DNA of 12,317 nt from an uncultured Schwartzia sp. (lineage in GTDB: Bacteria; Bacillota; Negativicutes; Selenomonadales; Selenomonadaceae). The stretch is from assembly GCA_905372875.1 (NCBI GenBank), contig CAJPQU010000053.1:1-12317 (forward strand), read 5' to 3'. Positions 1 through 6,807 of this stretch are shown here, piece after piece (the first letter of the stretch is position 1; the number at the start of each line of letters is the position of its first letter). A program made the translations under genes and the position numbers. The notes below the pieces were generated by a model. That model was not told the origin of the DNA and made no database searches. It saw nothing but the letters and a program-made list of their open reading frames with translations.

Positions 1-1218
1 CTCTCCCTGCGCGGGGCATCTTTTTTTGTCGCTCTCTGGCCTGCCGCTGCCGTCGTTTTCTTGCTGGTTGGCGGCGGGTTATGGCTCATTCGTCTGAAAG
101 TGGATCCAGAACTTCATTTTCGCCGGTTGCCCTTTGATCGCCTCGTCTTATTATTTGCCGCTATCTCTGGCTTGTCTGTATTCGTTTCGCCAGATCGGGC
201 GTTTAGCTTTTATAATTATTATAATCTTGTAGGAATATATTTGTTGGCTTATTTTTTGACGGGGCAGTTAGTACGAGAGGAGGAACAGCTCCGTCGGATT
301 ATGGAGGCACTGGCGATAGGGGCTGGCATCGTTGTAATTTATGGATTTTATCAGTGCATTGTTGGCATCGATACCAGCCAGATGAAGTGGGTGGACGGAG
401 AAGCTTTTCCTGACCTGAGAAAGCGTATCTTTTCTACTTGGGAAAATCCCAATATCTTAGCGGGATATCTTAGTGAAGCGATATGTTTTACCTTCGCTTT
501 TTTTATGGCGGGCAAAGAGCGGCTGGAACGGATTCTATTGGGCGCCGGTCTGTTGGCACTCGTCGGCTGTCTGCTGATGACTTACGCTAGAGGGGCTTTC
601 TTATCCATTGCCGCGGTGATTGGTGTTTATGGCATTCTTCGCGATTGGCGCGTCCTGATCGCCTGTGTTGGTGTAGGGACATTGGCTTTGGCTATCGAGC
701 CGCTTTTGGCGGATCGATTGCTCTCGGCGTTCTCGGCGGCGGATACCTCGGCAGAAATGCGCCTCGCCCTTTGGGAAAGTACTTTGGAGATGATTTTTGA
801 TCATCCGGTAATGGGGATCGGCTGGGGGGCTTATTGGATGGTTTATCCCCAGTATGATTTCTACATCAACGATACAGCGGTAAAAATCGTCCACGCACAT
901 AATATGTACCTGCATTTTGCGGCAGAGATAGGCGTCTTTGGAGCGATAGCTTACTTCTGGACGTTTTTCGGTACCATGCGATTAGCACTGAAAAAGCGGG
1001 AGGGGACAGCATTTCTTCAAACCTTCCGCACCGGCGCGGGATTGGCTCTTTTATCTGTAGCATTAGGCGGATTAACAGATGATGTGGTATTTAATATCCC
1101 TACCTCCATTCTCCTCTGGATGCTTTTGGCCTTGACGGCAGCCAGCGCCACCATGCGGTCGAAAACTGATGGGACTATAGACATAGGTGAGAGCGAAGCC
1201 GGGGAAGGCATGGTTTGA
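1..1218 (+). CDS. O-antigen ligase/polymerase-family membrane protein (5' end cut off)
   Basis: The reading frame is open from base 1, so the start lies left of the window; the TTG at 61 is an unlikely start because the preceding 20 codons already encode a hydrophobic segment. The visible protein has about ten hydrophobic stretches separated by short charged loops. Its C-terminal half carries a large loop ending in VHAHNMYLHFAAEIGVFG (HAHN encoded at 892-903), the hallmark of the Wzy_C/O-antigen ligase family. These proteins act in the cytoplasmic membrane, joining or polymerising undecaprenyl-linked glycans; family members also include other glycosyltransferases, so the exact substrate cannot be told. 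The last 20 or so residues are polar and probably cytoplasmic. It uses TTA, CTA and TCA codons freely, unlike the operon that follows, and looks like a separate transcription unit. Family assignment is secure; function is not. Confidence 0.85.
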   Translation, partial: LSLRGASFFVALWPAAAVVFLLVGGGLWLIRLKVDPELHFRRLPFDRLVLLFAAISGLSVFVSPDRAFSFYNYYNLVGIYLLAYFLTGQLVREEEQLRRIMEALAIGAGIVVIYGFYQCIVGIDTSQMKWVDGEAFPDLRKRIFSTWENPNILAGYLSEAICFTFAFFMAGKERLERILLGAGLLALVGCLLMTYARGAFLSIAAVIGVYGILRDWRVLIACVGVGTLALAIEPLLADRLLSAFSAADTSAEMRLALWESTLEMIFDHPVMGIGWGAYWMVYPQYDFYINDTAVKIVHAHNMYLHFAAEIGVFGAIAYFWTFFGTMRLALKKREGTAFLQTFRTGAGLALLSVALGGLTDDVVFNIPTSILLWMLLALTAASATMRSKTDGTIDIGESEAGEGMV

Positions 1219-1329
1219 GGAAAGGCATCTTGAAGTTCTGTTAATGTTATTTTATAGAAACAAGATATAGTATTTAAAATAAAATATTGTGCAACACGCC
1301 CCTAAATGTGGAATGATTTTTAATTCATT

Positions 1330-1363
1330 TTTTTCGACAATTCATTCGCAAATTGTCGAAAAA
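1330..1363. promoter_or_regulatory. Perfect palindrome with 13-bp arms, candidate operator
   Basis: TTTTTCGACAATT (1330-1342) and AATTGTCGAAAAA (1351-1363) are exact reverse complements around an 8-base centre. The arms are too AT-rich, and lack a following T run on either strand, for an intrinsic terminator. The centre lies about 78 bases upstream of the predicted transcription start, a spacing often used by activators. Binding by a regulator is an inference. Confidence 0.5.
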
Positions 1364-1388
1364 CACGAAGAAGAATTGCCCTATCGTC

Positions 1389-1417
1389 TTGACGGTGGGG
1401 GGGCTAAATGATATACT
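1389..1417 (+). promoter_or_regulatory. Sigma-70-type promoter of the propionate operon
   Basis: TTGACG at 1389-1394 and TATACT at 1412-1417 are separated by exactly 17 bases, each matching the consensus at five of six positions. Transcription would start near 1424, giving a leader of about 155 nt before the CoA transferase. This is the only strong promoter seen ahead of the operon. Confidence 0.75.
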
Positions 1418-1423
1418 CATTAT

Positions 1424-1578
1424 GGAAATAAGTTGACGCGGAATTGTTGTAACATCCTGTTCTGACGTGGGAATTTGGCTGATGCGAGCGGCCTTTTCCC
1501 AAGCAGTGAAGGGACTGTCAGCATTGCACGTCAAAATACGGGCTGCCGTGTGTGGCCTACAATTAAGGAGGTTTTTTA
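1424..1578 (+). promoter_or_regulatory. Potentially structured 5' leader of the propionate operon
   Basis: The predicted leader can form nested helices by eye. AAUUGU (1442-1447) pairs with ACAAUU (1559-1564) just before the Shine-Dalgarno. UGACGUG (1463-1469) pairs with CACGUCA (1527-1533). Inside are GGGAA/UUCCC (1469-1473/1496-1500) and GCAGU/ACUGU (1503-1507/1514-1518), then ACGG/CCGU (1538-1541/1546-1549). The helices are short and could arise by chance. I could not match a known riboswitch; in particular no cobalamin box is visible. It ends in the strong ribosome binding site AGGAGG (1566-1571). Confidence 0.35.
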
Positions 1579-3090
1579 ATGATTGACATTACCGATCGCG
1601 TGCGCAACAAAGAGTTACGGTCGAGGATCGTCACGGCGGAAGAGGCTGCGGCGTTCATTAAGCCGGGCATGAGCATCGGTACCAGCGGGTTTACGCCGTC
1701 AGGTTATCCGAAAGCGGTCCCTCTTGCGCTTGCCGAGCGCATGAAGAAGGAACCGTTCAAGATCAATCTTTGGACGGGTGCTTCGGTTGGTCCGGAACTG
1801 GACGGAGCTTTGGCAGATGCCCATGGTATCGCTTTTCGTATGCCGTATCAGACCGATAAGTCGGTGCGCAACGGGATCAACAGTGGTGAGATCGATTATT
1901 GCGACCTTCATCTGAGCGCATCGGCGCAGATGGCACGCTACGGTTATATGCAGAAGCATAAGATCGATGTGGCTATCGTCGAGGCGGCGGCGATTACGGA
2001 AGATGGGAATTTGATTCCGACGACTTCTCTTGGTAACGCTGCCTCGTATGTTCAGACTGCCGATGTGGTCATCGTCGAAGTCAATACCTCGCAGCCTCTT
2101 GAGCTTGAAGGCATGCATGACGTATACGTGCCGCTCGATCCGCCGTATCGTCTTCCCATTCCTGTAGTGCGTCCCGACACTCGCATCGGTACGCCGTTCA
2201 TTCCCTGTGATCCGGCCAAGATCAAGTTTGTCGTGGCGACGGATATCCCGGATAAGACGCGTCCGTTGGCTCCTGTAGACGATATCGCTAAGGCGATGTC
2301 CCAACACTTCATTGACTTCTTGGATGTTGAGGTTAAAGAAGGCCGTATGCCGCAAAACCTTCTGCCGCTCCAGTCCGGCGTCGGCAACGTGGCAAACGCA
2401 GTTATCAGCGGTTTCGTGCATTCGAAATACGAACATCTCACGGTTTATACGGAAGTCATTCAGGACGGCATGTTTGACATGTTCGATGCCGGCAAGCTGG
2501 ACTTCGCTTCCGGTACGTCTCTGACGCCGTCTCCCGACGGGCAGAAACGCTTCTATGCGAATATCAATGAGTATCGCAAGAAGATTATGCTCCGCCCACA
2601 GGAAATCTCGAATAATCCAGAGGTCGTCCGCCGCCTTGGTGTCATTGCCATGAACACGGCGATTGAGGCTGATATCTACGGTAATATCAACTCTACCCAC
2701 ATCATGGGCACGAAGATGATGAACGGCATCGGCGGTTCCGGTGATTTCGCCCGTAACGGCTATCTGACCGTATTCTTTACCCAGTCTACGGCGAAAAACG
2801 ACGCCATTTCTTCCATCGTTCCGATGTGTGCCCATGTCGATCATGGTCATCAGGATGTTGATGTCATCGTTACTGAACAGGGTTTGGCTGACCTCAGAGG
2901 TGTTTGCCCGCGTGAGCGTGCGAAGTTGGTCATCAACAACTGCGCGAATCCCAAATACCGTCCGCTGCTCCTCGATTACTATGAGAGAGCTCTTAAAGAG
3001 ACGAAGAACGCGCACACGCCGCACATCCTCAAAGAGGCGTTGTCTTTCCATGAGAGATTCGTTGAAACGGGTACCATGGAGAAAAAATAA
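1579..3090 (+). CDS. Acetyl-CoA hydrolase/transferase-family CoA transferase, probable propionyl-CoA:succinate CoA transferase
   Basis: This 503-residue class I CoA transferase belongs to the family of AarC, Cat1 and E. coli ScpC, and has the family's usual length. Visible landmarks are QSGVGN (265-270), the candidate catalytic glutamate E292 in YTEVIQDG, the glycine-rich GGSGDF (385-390), and HGHQDVDVIVTEQGLADLRG (422-441). In this family the glutamate forms a glutamyl-CoA thioester. Family members use acetate or propionate with succinate; the surrounding methylmalonyl-CoA genes favour propionyl-CoA + succinate giving propionate + succinyl-CoA, which would close the cycle. Substrate choice is inferred from context. 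It is the first gene of the operon, in the cytoplasm, preceded by AGGAGGTTTTTT, the same 12-mer that precedes the epimerase. Its codons almost never include TTA, CTA or TCA, suggesting high expression. Confidence 0.92.
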   Translation: MIDITDRVRNKELRSRIVTAEEAAAFIKPGMSIGTSGFTPSGYPKAVPLALAERMKKEPFKINLWTGASVGPELDGALADAHGIAFRMPYQTDKSVRNGINSGEIDYCDLHLSASAQMARYGYMQKHKIDVAIVEAAAITEDGNLIPTTSLGNAASYVQTADVVIVEVNTSQPLELEGMHDVYVPLDPPYRLPIPVVRPDTRIGTPFIPCDPAKIKFVVATDIPDKTRPLAPVDDIAKAMSQHFIDFLDVEVKEGRMPQNLLPLQSGVGNVANAVISGFVHSKYEHLTVYTEVIQDGMFDMFDAGKLDFASGTSLTPSPDGQKRFYANINEYRKKIMLRPQEISNNPEVVRRLGVIAMNTAIEADIYGNINSTHIMGTKMMNGIGGSGDFARNGYLTVFFTQSTAKNDAISSIVPMCAHVDHGHQDVDVIVTEQGLADLRGVCPRERAKLVINNCANPKYRPLLLDYYERALKETKNAHTPHILKEALSFHERFVETGTMEKK

Positions 3091-3111
3091 TTTAGGAGGG
3101 TTAATTCCATT

Positions 3112-4788
3112 ATGAGCAATGAAAAAATCCAAGCTGAGTTGGACAAGTATGAGAGTGTAGTCGCTAAAGCGATTGCCAAATTCCCGGAGCGTGCCAATCT
3201 GCCGGAGCAGCGCCTTTACACGCCGCTCGACATTGCCGGTGCGGATGAGTATGTTGATAAGTTGGGGTTCCCCGGTGAATATCCGTTTACCCGCGGTGTT
3301 CAGCCGACCATGTATCGCGGTCGTTTCTGGACGATGCGTATGTATGCGGGATTCTCTACGGCGAAGGCTTCCAACGAGCGTTATCGCTATCTGATTGCCA
3401 ATGGCGGCACAGGCCTTTCCTGCGCTTTCGACCTTCCGACGCAGATCGGCTATGACTCTGACGATGCGATCTCCGAAGGTGAAGTTGGTAAAGTCGGCGT
3501 TGCGATTGATTCTCTCGCGGATATGGAAGTTCTGTTCGATCAGATCGACTTGGGCAAGGTTTCTACGTCCATGACGATCAATGCACCGGCTTCGGTACTG
3601 CTTGCCATGTACATTGCTGTCGGTGAAGAGCAGGGCGTCCCGAAGGATCAGCTTCGCGGCACGATCCAGAACGATATCCTGAAAGAGTATGCTGCTCGCG
3701 GCACTTACATTTTCCCGCCGCGCCCGTCCATGCGTCTCATCACGAACATCTTCGAGTATTGCTCGGCGAATGTTCCGAAGTGGAATACGATTTCCATTTC
3801 CGGCTATCACATCCGTGAAGCTGGTTCCACGGCTTCTCAGGAAATCGCGTTCACGATTGCCGATGGTATCGCTTACTGTGACGCCGCCATCAAGGCTGGG
3901 CTCCAGATTGACGATTTTGCCGGCCGCCTTTCCTTCTTCTGGAACGCGCATAATAATGTTTTAGAAGAAGTCGCGAAGTTCCGTGCTTCCCGTCGTGTCT
4001 GGGCTAAGGTCATGAAGGAGCGTTTTGGTGCGCAGAAGGCGAAGTCTATGATGCTTCGTGTTCATACACAGACGGCTGGCTCCATGCTGACGGCACAGCA
4101 GCCGAACAACAATATCATCCGTGTTGCCCTCCAGACGGCTGCAGCAGTCATGGGCGGCACACAGTCCCTCCACACGAATTCCCGTGACGAAGCGTTGGCT
4201 CTGCCGACGACGGAGTCTGTTACGATTGCTCTTCGTACCCAGCAGATTGTTGCTTATGAGTCAGGCTTAGCTGATGTCATCGATCCGTTGGCTGGTTCTT
4301 ACTACGTAGAGGCCATGACCGACCGTATTGAGAAAGAGGCTTGGGAGTACATCAAGAAGATCGACGATCTTGGCGGTGCGGTAGCAGCCATCGAAAAAGG
4401 CTACATCCAGAAAGAGATTCAGGACAGCGCTTACAAGTGGCAGATGGACGTTGAGTCCGGTGCTCGCACGATTGTCGGCGTCAACAAGTTCCAGGTTGAG
4501 GAAGAGCCGCCTAAGGGCCTCTTGAAAGTTGATGCTTCCGTTGGTGTTGAGCAGTGCAAGAAATTGGCGGATCTCAAGGCCGGTAAGCCAATCAACAAGA
4601 TGACTAAAGGCCGCGATAACGATGCGGTCAAGAAAGCTCTTGCTGACCTCGAAACAGCGGCGAAAAATGAGAAAGAAAACCTTATGCCGCACATCCTGGC
4701 GGCCGTCAAGACCTATGCCACACTGGGTGAGATCTGCGGTGTTCTGCGTAAGGTCTTCGGCGAGTACGAAGCGCATGTCAGCCTTTAA
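3112..4788 (+). CDS. mcmA1: Methylmalonyl-CoA mutase, catalytic (TIM-barrel) subunit
   Basis: This 558-residue protein is the substrate-binding part of a split B12-dependent mutase and interconverts succinyl-CoA and (R)-methylmalonyl-CoA with the next gene product. It lacks the C-terminal cobalamin domain found in single-chain enzymes. With a constant offset of 11, residues known from the Propionibacterium enzyme are all in place: Y78 (Tyr89), R196 (Arg207), Y232 (Tyr243) and H233 (His244). The Tyr/Arg pair is that of methylmalonyl-CoA mutase, not the Phe/Gln of isobutyryl-CoA mutase. Other family stretches are [21 protein letters not shown] (start and end at 97 and 117), [17 protein letters not shown] (318-334) and [10 protein letters not shown] (391-400). 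The start ATG has AGGAGGG at 3094-3100, and the gene follows the CoA transferase by 21 bases. Codon use is strongly biased. Confidence 0.97.
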   Translation: MSNEKIQAELDKYESVVAKAIAKFPERANLPEQRLYTPLDIAGADEYVDKLGFPGEYPFTRGVQPTMYRGRFWTMRMYAGFSTAKASNERYRYLIANGGTGLSCAFDLPTQIGYDSDDAISEGEVGKVGVAIDSLADMEVLFDQIDLGKVSTSMTINAPASVLLAMYIAVGEEQGVPKDQLRGTIQNDILKEYAARGTYIFPPRPSMRLITNIFEYCSANVPKWNTISISGYHIREAGSTASQEIAFTIADGIAYCDAAIKAGLQIDDFAGRLSFFWNAHNNVLEEVAKFRASRRVWAKVMKERFGAQKAKSMMLRVHTQTAGSMLTAQQPNNNIIRVALQTAAAVMGGTQSLHTNSRDEALALPTTESVTIALRTQQIVAYESGLADVIDPLAGSYYVEAMTDRIEKEAWEYIKKIDDLGGAVAAIEKGYIQKEIQDSAYKWQMDVESGARTIVGVNKFQVEEEPPKGLLKVDASVGVEQCKKLADLKAGKPINKMTKGRDNDAVKKALADLETAAKNEKENLMPHILAAVKTYATLGEICGVLRKVFGEYEAHVSL

Positions 4789-4801
4789 TTGAGTGAGAGT
4801 T

Positions 4802-4807
4802 GGAGGG
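4802..4807 (+). promoter_or_regulatory. Ribosome binding site that sets the start of the mutase B12 subunit
   Basis: GGAGGG lies 10 bases before the ATG at 4818. The alternative TTG at 4800 would precede this site and has no ribosome binding site of its own. Confidence 0.75.
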
Positions 4808-4817
4808 AATTTGTAAA

Positions 4818-5210
4818 ATGGATAAAATTAAAGTATTAGTTGCAAAACCGGGCTTGGATGGTCATGATCGCGGCGCTAAGGTTGTTGCTCGCGCTCTGCG
4901 CGATGCTGGTTTTGAAGTAGTATATACCGGCCTTCGCCAGACGCCTGAGCAGATTGCTGAAGCAGCGATGCAGGAAGACGTTGATGTCGTAGCGATGAGT
5001 ATCCTTTCCGGTGCTCATCCGCACCTTTTCCCAAAAGTCGTTGACCTCGTCCGCGGCAAGGGTATGAAGGATACCCTGATCATCGGCGGCGGCGTCATTC
5101 CTGAAGGGGATATTCCGGCCCTTAAAAAGGCTGGCGTTGCCGAAGTCTTCACGCCGGGCACCCCGACCACGAAAATCGTTGACTTCATCAAAGCGAACGT
5201 GAAAAAATAA
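4818..5210 (+). CDS. mcmA2: Methylmalonyl-CoA mutase, cobalamin-binding subunit
   Basis: This 130-residue protein is a free-standing B12-binding Rossmann-like domain. It has the DxHxxG motif as D14-G-H16-D-R-G19; H16 is the expected lower axial ligand of cobalt, and K10, D14 and H16 match Lys604, Asp608 and His610 of the Propionibacterium mutase with a constant offset of 594. SILSGAH and the [11 protein letters not shown] glycine loop complete the nucleotide-tail pocket. It pairs with the preceding catalytic subunit to form the working enzyme; both are cytoplasmic and the genes are 29 bases apart. The split arrangement is known in archaea and several Firmicutes. The start at 4818 gives the expected [19 protein letters not shown] opening; a TTG start at 4800 would add six residues and is not favoured. 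Confidence 0.96.
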   Translation: MDKIKVLVAKPGLDGHDRGAKVVARALRDAGFEVVYTGLRQTPEQIAEAAMQEDVDVVAMSILSGAHPHLFPKVVDLVRGKGMKDTLIIGGGVIPEGDIPALKKAGVAEVFTPGTPTTKIVDFIKANVKK

Positions 5211-5225
5211 GTTGGTCTGATGAGA

Positions 5226-5258
5226 TTGCCCTCTTTGAATTCTGTTCTTAGAGGGCAA
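5226..5258 (+). other. Hairpin between mutase and meaB
   Basis: TTGCCCTCT (5226-5234) and AGAGGGCAA (5250-5258) form a perfect 9-bp stem with a 15-base loop containing GAATTC. The sequence after it has no T run, so it is not a typical terminator. It fills the gap between the mutase B12 subunit and the chosen meaB start, and could act in mRNA processing or stability; that role is inferred. Confidence 0.55.
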
Positions 5259-5272
5259 CCTTATATCGTGCC

Positions 5273-5281
5273 AAAGGTGGT
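5273..5281 (+). promoter_or_regulatory. Ribosome binding site that sets the meaB start
   Basis: AAAGGTGGT differs from the ideal AAGGAGGT at one core position and ends 7 bases before the ATG at 5289. The upstream in-frame ATG at 5220 has no comparable site and would place the hairpin inside the coding region. Confidence 0.7.
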
Positions 5282-5288
5282 GCAACTA

Positions 5289-6230
5289 ATGGAGAACATT
5301 GCAGAAGAAGTCCTCAAAGGCAATCGCCTGGCTTTGTCGCGGGCCATTACGGCCATTGAAAATGAACACGAAAACGCGACAGAGATTATGAAGACGCTCT
5401 ACCCGCACACTGGCCATGCCTATGTTCTCGGTGTTACCGGCCCCCCCGGGGCAGGGAAAAGCACTTTGACCGATAAGCTGGCCAAAGAATACCGTCAGCA
5501 GGGTAAAACTGTTGGCATTATCGCCATCGACCCCAGTAGCCCGTTTTCCGGCGGAGCTATCTTAGGCGACCGCATTCGCATGAACGGATTAACGCTGGAT
5601 GAAGGCGTTTTTATTCGCAGTATGGGGACGCGCGGCAGCCTAGGGGGGCTTTCCCACAAGACAGCGGATGCCGTGAAGGCGATGGACGCGTTTGGTATGG
5701 ATGTCATTTTAGTCGAGACGGTGGGCGTGGGACAGTCAGAAGTGGATATTGTACGCGCTGCTGATACGACCATGGTAGTTTTGATTCCCGGCATGGGGGA
5801 TGACATTCAGGCAATCAAAGCCGGTATCTTAGAGATTGGTGATATCTTTACAATCAACAAGGCCGATCATGACGGCGCGGACAAATTGGCGACAGAACTG
5901 AACATGATGCTGGATCTGGACGGAGTGGAGAAGGATTGGCGCCCGCCGATCCTTAAAGCGATCGCCAGTCAGAATATCGGCATCGCGGAAGTGGTCGCCA
6001 CGTTCCAAAAACATTATGACTATATCCGCAGCACTGGAGAATTGACTGCCAGACGTACCGAACGAACTAAAAATGAAATGCTTGATCTCTTGGACGGCCG
6101 TATCGGTTCCTATGTCCGCTCTAAAATTGTCGACAACGGCAAGCTTGATGCCTATGTTGAAGATATTAAGGCGCGAAAAACCGATCCGTATACGGTGGTG
6201 GAAGGGATTATGCAGGATATGTTAAAATAA
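5289..6230 (+). CDS. meaB: MeaB/ArgK-type GTPase, methylmalonyl-CoA mutase chaperone
   Basis: The 313-residue product is a SIMIBI-class G protein. It has a P-loop GPPGAGKST (51-59), DPSSPFSGGAILGDR (81-95), the switch region ETVGVGQSE (143-151), and the base-recognition NKAD (190-193). MeaB proteins bind methylmalonyl-CoA mutase in the cytoplasm, gate cofactor loading from the adenosyltransferase and protect the enzyme against inactivation; the older name ArgK (arginine kinase) is a misattribution. Position directly after both mutase genes fits this role. I chose ATG 5289 over ATG 5220 because of the ribosome binding site at 5273-5281 and because the N-terminus then starts at the family's first helix. 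Unlike the flanking enzyme genes it uses TTA and CTA leucine codons repeatedly, suggesting lower expression, as expected for a substoichiometric chaperone. Confidence 0.95.
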   Translation: MENIAEEVLKGNRLALSRAITAIENEHENATEIMKTLYPHTGHAYVLGVTGPPGAGKSTLTDKLAKEYRQQGKTVGIIAIDPSSPFSGGAILGDRIRMNGLTLDEGVFIRSMGTRGSLGGLSHKTADAVKAMDAFGMDVILVETVGVGQSEVDIVRAADTTMVVLIPGMGDDIQAIKAGILEIGDIFTINKADHDGADKLATELNMMLDLDGVEKDWRPPILKAIASQNIGIAEVVATFQKHYDYIRSTGELTARRTERTKNEMLDLLDGRIGSYVRSKIVDNGKLDAYVEDIKARKTDPYTVVEGIMQDMLK

Positions 6231-6260
6231 TTTAACTATTTTTATCGAGGAGGTTTTTTT

Positions 6261-6686
6261 ATGAAATTCAGAGTTCTTGGTGTGGATCATCTCGGTATTG
6301 CGTGCGCTGATTTAGAGTCAGGCAGTGCGTTCTGGGAAGGTAAGTTAGGCGTTAAGAAGACGGGGCAGGAAACGGTCGAGTCCCAGAAGGTCACGACAGT
6401 ATTCCATCCTATGTGGAACGGCAGCCAGGCTGAGCTGCTCGTCGCCACCGGCCCGGACAGCCCTATCGCGAAATGGATGGAAAATAACGGCGGCAAGGGT
6501 GGAATTCAGCATGTCGCTCTGCGTGTGGACAATCTGCAGGCAGCACTTGACGAATTGGCGGCTAATGGTGTTGCCCTCATTGACAAGGCACCGCGCCGTG
6601 GCGCCGGCGGAGCGAATATCGCGTTCATTCATCCGAAATCCACGGGTGGCGTTCTCTTGGAACTTTGTGAACTCTGCGATGCTTGA
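6261..6686 (+). CDS. mce: Methylmalonyl-CoA epimerase
   Basis: This 141-residue VOC-superfamily (glyoxalase fold) protein interconverts (R)- and (S)-methylmalonyl-CoA, linking the mutase to the decarboxylase. Two beta-alpha-beta-beta-beta halves are visible. Probable metal ligands are H10 (VDHLGIA), E58 (QAELL), H84 (IQHVALRVDN) and E134 (VLLELCEL); a glutamate around 37-40 is in the region of the catalytic base. DSPIAKW (67-72 onward) and GGANIAFIHPKSTGGVLLEL are typical of this enzyme rather than of glyoxalase I. The length is the family norm. It follows meaB by 30 bases and is preceded by AGGAGG at 6248-6253 followed by a T run, nearly the same initiation region as the CoA transferase. The cytoplasmic function is well supported by sequence and neighbours. 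Confidence 0.95.
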   Translation: MKFRVLGVDHLGIACADLESGSAFWEGKLGVKKTGQETVESQKVTTVFHPMWNGSQAELLVATGPDSPIAKWMENNGGKGGIQHVALRVDNLQAALDELAANGVALIDKAPRRGAGGANIAFIHPKSTGGVLLELCELCDA

Positions 6687-6724
6687 TGACACCTCTGCCA
6701 GCAAGATTAAATTTAAGAAAAGAC

Positions 6725-6753
6725 TTGCAAAATTTTGGTTTTTCGTGCAGAAT
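6725..6753 (+). promoter_or_regulatory. Weak candidate internal promoter before mmdA
   Basis: TTGCAA (6725-6730) and CAGAAT (6748-6753) are 17 bases apart, each matching the consensus at four of six positions. The 121-base AT-rich gap it sits in is the longest inside the operon. It could give extra transcription of mmdA-mmdC but is weak and unproven. Confidence 0.25.
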
Positions 6754-6775
6754 AAAAGTTGGTCCAGGCACTTAA

Positions 6776-6795
6776 AATTAAATTTTGATTTAATT
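6776..6795. repeat. AT-only inverted repeat just before the mmdA ribosome binding site
   Basis: AATTAAAT (6776-6783) and ATTTAATT (6788-6795) are exact reverse complements around TTTG, ending directly before AGGAGGT (6796-6802). All pairs are A-T, so an RNA hairpin would be weak. It may simply keep the initiation region open. Confidence 0.4.
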
Positions 6796-6807
6796 AGGAG
6801 GTAGAGC

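Larger units (their letters stand above)
1219..1578 (+). other. Non-coding region upstream of the propionate operon
   Basis: This 360-base stretch contains no convincing gene. Its first 110 bases are AT-rich and featureless, with no clear intrinsic terminator for the upstream membrane-protein gene. It then holds a perfect palindrome (1330-1363), a sigma-70-type promoter (1389-1417) and a leader able to form several short helices (1424-1578), described separately. Confidence 0.7.

Noticed and set aside
1330..1363. Intrinsic terminator for the upstream membrane-protein gene
   Set aside because: The stem is AT-rich and neither strand has a T run after it; the T and A runs are the stem base itself.
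1433..1461. Second promoter with TTGACG at 1433-1438
   Set aside because: No acceptable -10 box lies 16-18 bases downstream; TTGACG at 1389-1394 has a perfectly spaced one.
1424..1578. Cobalamin riboswitch in the operon leader
   Set aside because: GGGAA and CAGTG fragments are suggestive, but the B12 box (GCCACTG-like) and the conserved GGTG...CC core are not present in the right order, and the leader is short for that class.
1699..3951. Antisense open frame of 750 codons across the CoA transferase and mutase genes
   Set aside because: Its codons are the exact reverse complements of the sense codons in both genes, so its openness only reflects lack of TTA, CTA and TCA in the sense strand. 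It has no start context, no family resemblance, and crosses two well-recognised genes.
5220..5288. N-terminal extension of MeaB from ATG 5220
   Set aside because: The extension would encode the hairpin and has no ribosome binding site; ATG 5289 has one and gives the family's usual length.
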